From: Piscinibacter defluvii
GTDB taxonomy: Bacteria; Pseudomonadota; Gammaproteobacteria; Burkholderiales; Burkholderiaceae_C
DNA length: 64,000 nucleotides
Direction: 5' to 3'
Assembly: GCF_004011805.1 (NCBI RefSeq)
Contig: NZ_ML137196.1
Coordinates: 566,154 to 630,153 of the forward strand
In this document: piece by piece, positions 60,407 to 64,000 of the stretch
Numbering within the stretch: position 1 is the first letter of the stretch
Layout: each line of letters starts with the position of its first letter
Notes under the pieces: model-generated
Database searches by the model: none
What the model was told of the DNA's origin: nothing
Seen by the model: the letters and a program-made list of their open reading frames with translations, nothing else
Translations under genes and position numbers: made by a program

Positions 60407-61378
60407 ATGACGGTATCCCGGCTGATCGCCACCGCCCTGCTCGCCCTGGCGAGCGCCGCCGCGCTCGCGCAGCCGGCGATCGTCTACGACATGGGCGGCA
60501 AGTTCGACAAGTCCTTCAACGAGGCAGCCTGGCGCGGCGCCGAGCGCTGGAAGAAGGACACCGGCAAGCCCTACCTGGACTTCGAGATCGCCAACGAGGC
60601 GCAGCGCGAGCAGGCCATGCGCCGCATGGCCGGGCGCGGCGCGAATCCGGTGATCGGCATCGGCTTCTCGCAGGCCAGCAGCATCGAGAAGGTGTCGCAG
60701 GAGTTCCCGAAGCAGCAGTTCGTGGTGGTCGACGCGGTGGTCAACAAGCCGAACGTGCAGTCCATCGTCTTCAAGGAGCACGAGGGCAGCTTCCTGGTCG
60801 GCATGCTGGCCGCGCTGGCCAGCAAGACCGGCAAGGTGGGCTTCGTCGGCGGCATGGACATCCCGCTGATCCGCCGCTTCCAGTGCGGCTACGAGCAGGG
60901 CGCGAAGTTCGCCAACCCGAAGGTCGAGGTGTTCAGCGCGATGACCGGCACCACGCCCGCGGCCTGGAGCGACCCGGCGCGCGGCGGCGAACTCGCCAAG
61001 GCCCAGTTCGCCAAGGGCGCGGACGTGGTGTTCGCGGCCGCCGGCGGCACCGGCGTGGGTGTCTACCAGGCCGCCAAGGACGCCGGCAAGCTCGCCATCG
61101 GCGTGGACAGCAACCAGAACCACCTGCACCCGGGCACCATGCTGACCTCGATGGTCAAGCGGGTCGACAACGCGGTCTACGACGCCGCCAACAAGAGCGT
61201 GCCGGGGGTCAGCGCGCTGGGCCTGAAGGAAGGCGGCGTCGACTACGCGCTCGACCAGCACAACGAGACGCTGGTCGGTGCCGAGATGCGCAAGAAGGTC
61301 GACGCGGCCAAGGCCGACATCATCGCCGGCAAGATCAAGGTCGCTGACTACATGGCGAGCAACTCCTGCACCTTCTGA
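60407..61378 (+). CDS. BMP family (nucleoside-type) ABC substrate-binding protein, second paralogue
   Basis: A 323-residue periplasmic receptor with a normal signal peptide (MTVSRLIATALLALASAAAL). The PnrA/BMP hallmarks are AIVYDMGGKFDKSFNEAAW, VIGIGFSQASSIEKVSQEF, HEGSFLVGMLAALASKTGK and GVDSNQNHLHPGTMLTSMVK. It is the first gene of the importer operon and is joined to the ATPase gene by a 1-base TGATG overlap. It probably delivers purine nucleosides to that importer. Its paralogue is 2.3 kb upstream. Confidence 0.93.
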   Translation: MTVSRLIATALLALASAAALAQPAIVYDMGGKFDKSFNEAAWRGAERWKKDTGKPYLDFEIANEAQREQAMRRMAGRGANPVIGIGFSQASSIEKVSQEFPKQQFVVVDAVVNKPNVQSIVFKEHEGSFLVGMLAALASKTGKVGFVGGMDIPLIRRFQCGYEQGAKFANPKVEVFSAMTGTTPAAWSDPARGGELAKAQFAKGADVVFAAAGGTGVGVYQAAKDAGKLAIGVDSNQNHLHPGTMLTSMVKRVDNAVYDAANKSVPGVSALGLKEGGVDYALDQHNETLVGAEMRKKVDAAKADIIAGKIKVADYMASNSCTF

Positions 61379-62907
61379 TGACTGCGCCCGCGGTGGCGAT
61401 GCACGGCATCGCCAAGCGCTTCGGCGCGGTGCAGGCGAACCGGGACGTCGACCTGAGCGTCGCCGCCGGCACCATCCACGGCATCGTCGGCGAGAACGGC
61501 GCCGGCAAGAGCACGCTGATGGCGATCCTGTACGGCTTCTACCAGGCCGATGCGGGAAGGATCGAGATCGACGGGCGCGCGGTCGCAATCCGCCATTCGC
61601 GCGACGCGATCGGCCTGGGCATCGGCATGGTGCACCAGCACTTCATGCTGGTGGAGTGCTTCAGCGCGCTCGACAACATCCTGCTCGGCGCCGAACCGCA
61701 CTGGCAGCTCGCGCGCTCGCGGGCGCAGCTGCGCCGCGGGCTGGAGGCGCTGATGCACGACACCGGCCTGCAGGTGCGGCTGGACGAACTCGTCGAGGAC
61801 CTGCCGGTCGGCGAGCGCCAGCGCCTGGAGATCCTGAAGGCGCTGGTGCGCGGCGCGCGCATCCTGATCCTCGACGAGCCGACCGCGGTGCTGACGCCGC
61901 AGGAGACCGCCCAGCTCTTCGCCACGCTGCGCCAGCTGCGCGCACGCGGCACCACCGTGCTGCTGATCACCCACAAGCTGCGCGAGATCATGGCCCTGTG
62001 CGACGCGGTCACGGTGATGCGCGGCGGCCAGGTGGTGCTCGACTGCACGATCGCCGACACCTCGGTGGACGCGCTCGCCGAGGCGATGGTCGGCCGGCGC
62101 GTGCAGCTCGGCCGCGCCGAGGGCGACAGCGTCGCGCCGGGCGAGGTGCTGCTGCGCGCCCAGGGCCTGGCCTGGCGCGACGCGCTCGGCGTGGCGCGCC
62201 TGGACGGCGTCTCGCTCGAGCTGCGCGAGCGCGAGATCGTCGGCATCGCCGGCGTGTCGGGCAACGGCCAGAGCGAGCTGCTCGACGCGCTGGCCGGCCT
62301 GCTGGTGCCGCAGGCCGGCACGCTGACGCTCGGCGGGCGCCGCTTCGACCCGGCGCACTGGCTCGACCCGGCCACCGCCCGCGCGCTGGCGCTCGCCCAT
62401 GTACCGGAAGACCGGCACCGGCGCGGCCTGGTGCTGCCCTTCCCGATGTGGGAATCGGCCGTGCTCGGCTACCAGGACGCACCGCGCTACCGCCGCCACG
62501 GCCTGATGGACCGCACCCGCATGGGCGAGGACACCGCCGCGATGATGGAACGCTACGACGTGCGCCCGCGCGCGCCGGGGCTGCGCAGCGCCACCTTCTC
62601 CGGCGGCAACCAGCAGAAGCTGGTGCTGGCGCGCGAGGCGCTGCCCGCGCCGCGCGTGCTGCTGGTGGGCCAGCCCACGCGCGGCGTGGACATCGGCGCG
62701 ATCGAGTTCATCCACGGCCGGCTGCGTGCGCTGCGCGACGCCGGCGGCGCGGTGCTGCTGGTCTCCACCGAGCTCGACGAGATCCTCGCGCTGGCCGACC
62801 GCGTGCTCGTGATGGCCGCCGGCCGCATCGCCGGCGAGCTGCCGATCGCCGAGGCGGACGAGGCACGGCTGGGCTGCCTGATGGGCGGGTCGGCCATCGC
62901 GGCATGA
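61378..62907 (+). CDS. Nucleoside ABC importer ATPase (two fused ATP-binding domains)
   Basis: A 509-residue cytosolic subunit of the sugar/nucleoside (CUT2-like) class with two ABC domains. Domain 1 has Walker A GENGAGKST (38-46), signature VGERQRLEI and Walker B ILILDEPTAVLTP. Domain 2 has a degenerate Walker A GVSGNGQSE, signature FSGGNQQKL and a Walker B region reading LLVGQPTRGVD, as in YufO/RnsB-type proteins, so only one site is expected to hydrolyse ATP well. It is coupled to the BMP gene before it and to the permease after it (ATGA). Confidence 0.93.
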   Translation: MTAPAVAMHGIAKRFGAVQANRDVDLSVAAGTIHGIVGENGAGKSTLMAILYGFYQADAGRIEIDGRAVAIRHSRDAIGLGIGMVHQHFMLVECFSALDNILLGAEPHWQLARSRAQLRRGLEALMHDTGLQVRLDELVEDLPVGERQRLEILKALVRGARILILDEPTAVLTPQETAQLFATLRQLRARGTTVLLITHKLREIMALCDAVTVMRGGQVVLDCTIADTSVDALAEAMVGRRVQLGRAEGDSVAPGEVLLRAQGLAWRDALGVARLDGVSLELREREIVGIAGVSGNGQSELLDALAGLLVPQAGTLTLGGRRFDPAHWLDPATARALALAHVPEDRHRRGLVLPFPMWESAVLGYQDAPRYRRHGLMDRTRMGEDTAAMMERYDVRPRAPGLRSATFSGGNQQKLVLAREALPAPRVLLVGQPTRGVDIGAIEFIHGRLRALRDAGGAVLLVSTELDEILALADRVLVMAAGRIAGELPIAEADEARLGCLMGGSAIAA

Positions 62908-64000
62908 ACAGCAGCGCCGCCCCGCTGGAGATGCCGCGCTGGATGGACCTGGCGGTCCTGCCGGCCTTCAACCTCGCGCTCGCGCTGCTGGTGGCCGGTG
63001 CCGTGGTGCTGCTCGTCGGGCAGGACCCGTGGCAGGTGGTGACGCTGCTGGTCAAGGGTGCCTTCGGCTCGCGGCTCGGCCTGAGCTACACGCTCTACTA
63101 CGCCACCACCTTCGTCTTCACCGGCCTGGCGGTGGCGGTGGCCTTCCACGGCGGGCTGTTCAACATCGGCGGCGAAGGGCAGGCCATGCTCGGCGGCATC
63201 GGCACCGCGCTGGTGGCGCTGTGGCTGGGCGACCGCTTCCCGCCCTGGCTCGTGATCCCCGCGATGGTGGCCGCCGCGGCGCTGGCCGGCGCGGCCTGGG
63301 CCGCGGTGCCGGCCGCACTGCAGGCCTGGCGCGGCAGCCACGTGGTCATCACGACCATCATGTTCAACTTCATCGCCTCGGCGCTGCTCGCCTGGCTGCT
63401 GATCGACGTGCTGAAGGAGCCCGGCAACATGACGGTGGAGAGCCGCGCCTTCGGCCCCGGCGCGGCACTGCCCGGCATGCACCAGCTGCTGGCCGGGCTG
63501 GGCCTCGAGTGGCCGCGTTCGCCGCTGAACCTGAGCCTGCTGCTCGCGCTGGCCGTGCTCGTGCTCGTGTGGCTGCTGCTGTGGCGCACCCGGGCCGGCT
63601 ACGCGATCCGCGCGGTCGGGCACGCGCCCGAGGCAGCACGCTACGCCGGCATCCGGCCGCAGCGCCAGGTGATGATCGCGATGGCGCTGTCGGGTGCGCT
63701 GGCCGGGCTGGTGGGCGTCAACGAGGTGGCCGGGGTGCACGGCCGGCTGCTGCTGGACTACGTGGTCGGCGCCGGCTTCGCCGGCATCGCGGTGGCGCTG
63801 ATCGGGCGCAACCACCCGGTGGGCATCGCGCTGGCCGCGCTGCTGTTCGGCGCGCTGTACCAGGGCGGCGCCGAACTGGCCTTCGAGGTCGAGGGCTTCA
63901 GCCGCGACATGGTGTTCACGCTGCAGGGCCTGATCGTGCTGTTCTCGGGCGCGCTGGCGCAGGTGGCGGCGCCGACGCTGGCGCGGCTGTGGAAACACGT
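62904..64000 (+). CDS. Nucleoside ABC importer permease, 3' end outside window
   Basis: Open reading frame from ATG 62904 (overlapping the ATPase stop, ATGA) to the window edge; 365 codons are visible and there is no stop yet. It is a multi-helix BPD_transp_2-family permease with VAFHGGLFNIGGEGQAMLGG, the VVITTIMFNFIASALLAWLL segment and GYAIRAVGHAPEAARYAGI, the cytoplasmic coupling loop. It corresponds to the first permease (YufP/RnsC-like) of purine nucleoside importers; a second permease gene is expected just beyond the window. Confidence 0.92.
   Translation, partial: MNSSAAPLEMPRWMDLAVLPAFNLALALLVAGAVVLLVGQDPWQVVTLLVKGAFGSRLGLSYTLYYATTFVFTGLAVAVAFHGGLFNIGGEGQAMLGGIGTALVALWLGDRFPPWLVIPAMVAAAALAGAAWAAVPAALQAWRGSHVVITTIMFNFIASALLAWLLIDVLKEPGNMTVESRAFGPGAALPGMHQLLAGLGLEWPRSPLNLSLLLALAVLVLVWLLLWRTRAGYAIRAVGHAPEAARYAGIRPQRQVMIAMALSGALAGLVGVNEVAGVHGRLLLDYVVGAGFAGIAVALIGRNHPVGIALAALLFGALYQGGAELAFEVEGFSRDMVFTLQGLIVLFSGALAQVAAPTLARLWKH

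Overview
The window is a very GC-rich, densely packed stretch of chromosome. Codon use, a Bug-type (TctC-like) solute receptor, a general porin, a DUF898/M48 pair, an NsrR-type regulator and DUF1302/DUF1329 genes all point to a betaproteobacterium, most likely in the order Burkholderiales near Rubrivivax, Methylibium or Leptothrix. This placement is by recognition, not by a search. No rRNA, tRNA, CRISPR array, transposase or phage gene was seen. About 54 genes are supported, no gap exceeds 300 bases, and many genes overlap by ATGA, GTGA or TGATG junctions.

Layout. 1-5500: end of an ABC-2 permease, a fluoroacetate-type dehalogenase, a PAS-HisKA protein with no ATPase domain, an FMN glutamate-synthase-like oxidoreductase, a NarL-like regulator and a GST. 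5600-13000: DUF898 and M48 membrane proteins, a cytosine deaminase, an orphan F0 subunit c, an acyltransferase, uracil phosphoribosyltransferase and a 512-residue unknown. 13000-20450: GNAT and patatin, then an ECF sigma factor followed by two tandem Ser/Thr kinase-TPR receptors. 20435-27000: a type I secretion unit (ABC, HlyD, RTX substrate) downstream of a clostripain-like peptidase, with a TPR/winged-helix protein divergent from the peptidase. 29300-42900: an eight-gene minus-strand operon (aldehyde dehydrogenase, coniferyl-alcohol-type SDR, DUF1302, DUF1329, YCF48, RND, substrate-binding protein, esterase). It faces a XylR/DmpR-type sigma-54 activator and a MarR gene, and a near-consensus -24/-12 promoter plus a palindromic activator site lie between them. 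42900-46200: hybrid kinase, lone receiver and a nuclease-fold membrane protein. 46200-51200: an IclR-controlled N-formylglutamate amidohydrolase, porin, Bug receptor and solute receptor operon. 51200-53750: uracil catabolism genes of the URC type. 53800-64000: PhyH oxygenase, TonB receptor, and a nucleoside (BMP-type) ABC importer with a deaminase. An NsrR/truncated haemoglobin module is wedged between two BMP paralogues.

Themes. Pyrimidine salvage and breakdown (cytosine deaminase, Upp, Urc1, Urc4) and purine nucleoside uptake and deamination all occur in one window. An 80-90 bp two-hairpin repeat occurs four times, each time directly after a stop codon and before a co-directional gene. In one case it is the only available source of the next gene's N-terminus, and in another it supplies the start codon. 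Several genes look leaderless. The strongest candidates for an undescribed system are the sigma-54 aryl-alcohol/outer-membrane/RND operon, the intercistronic repeat family, and the peptidase - TPR - type I secretion neighbourhood.
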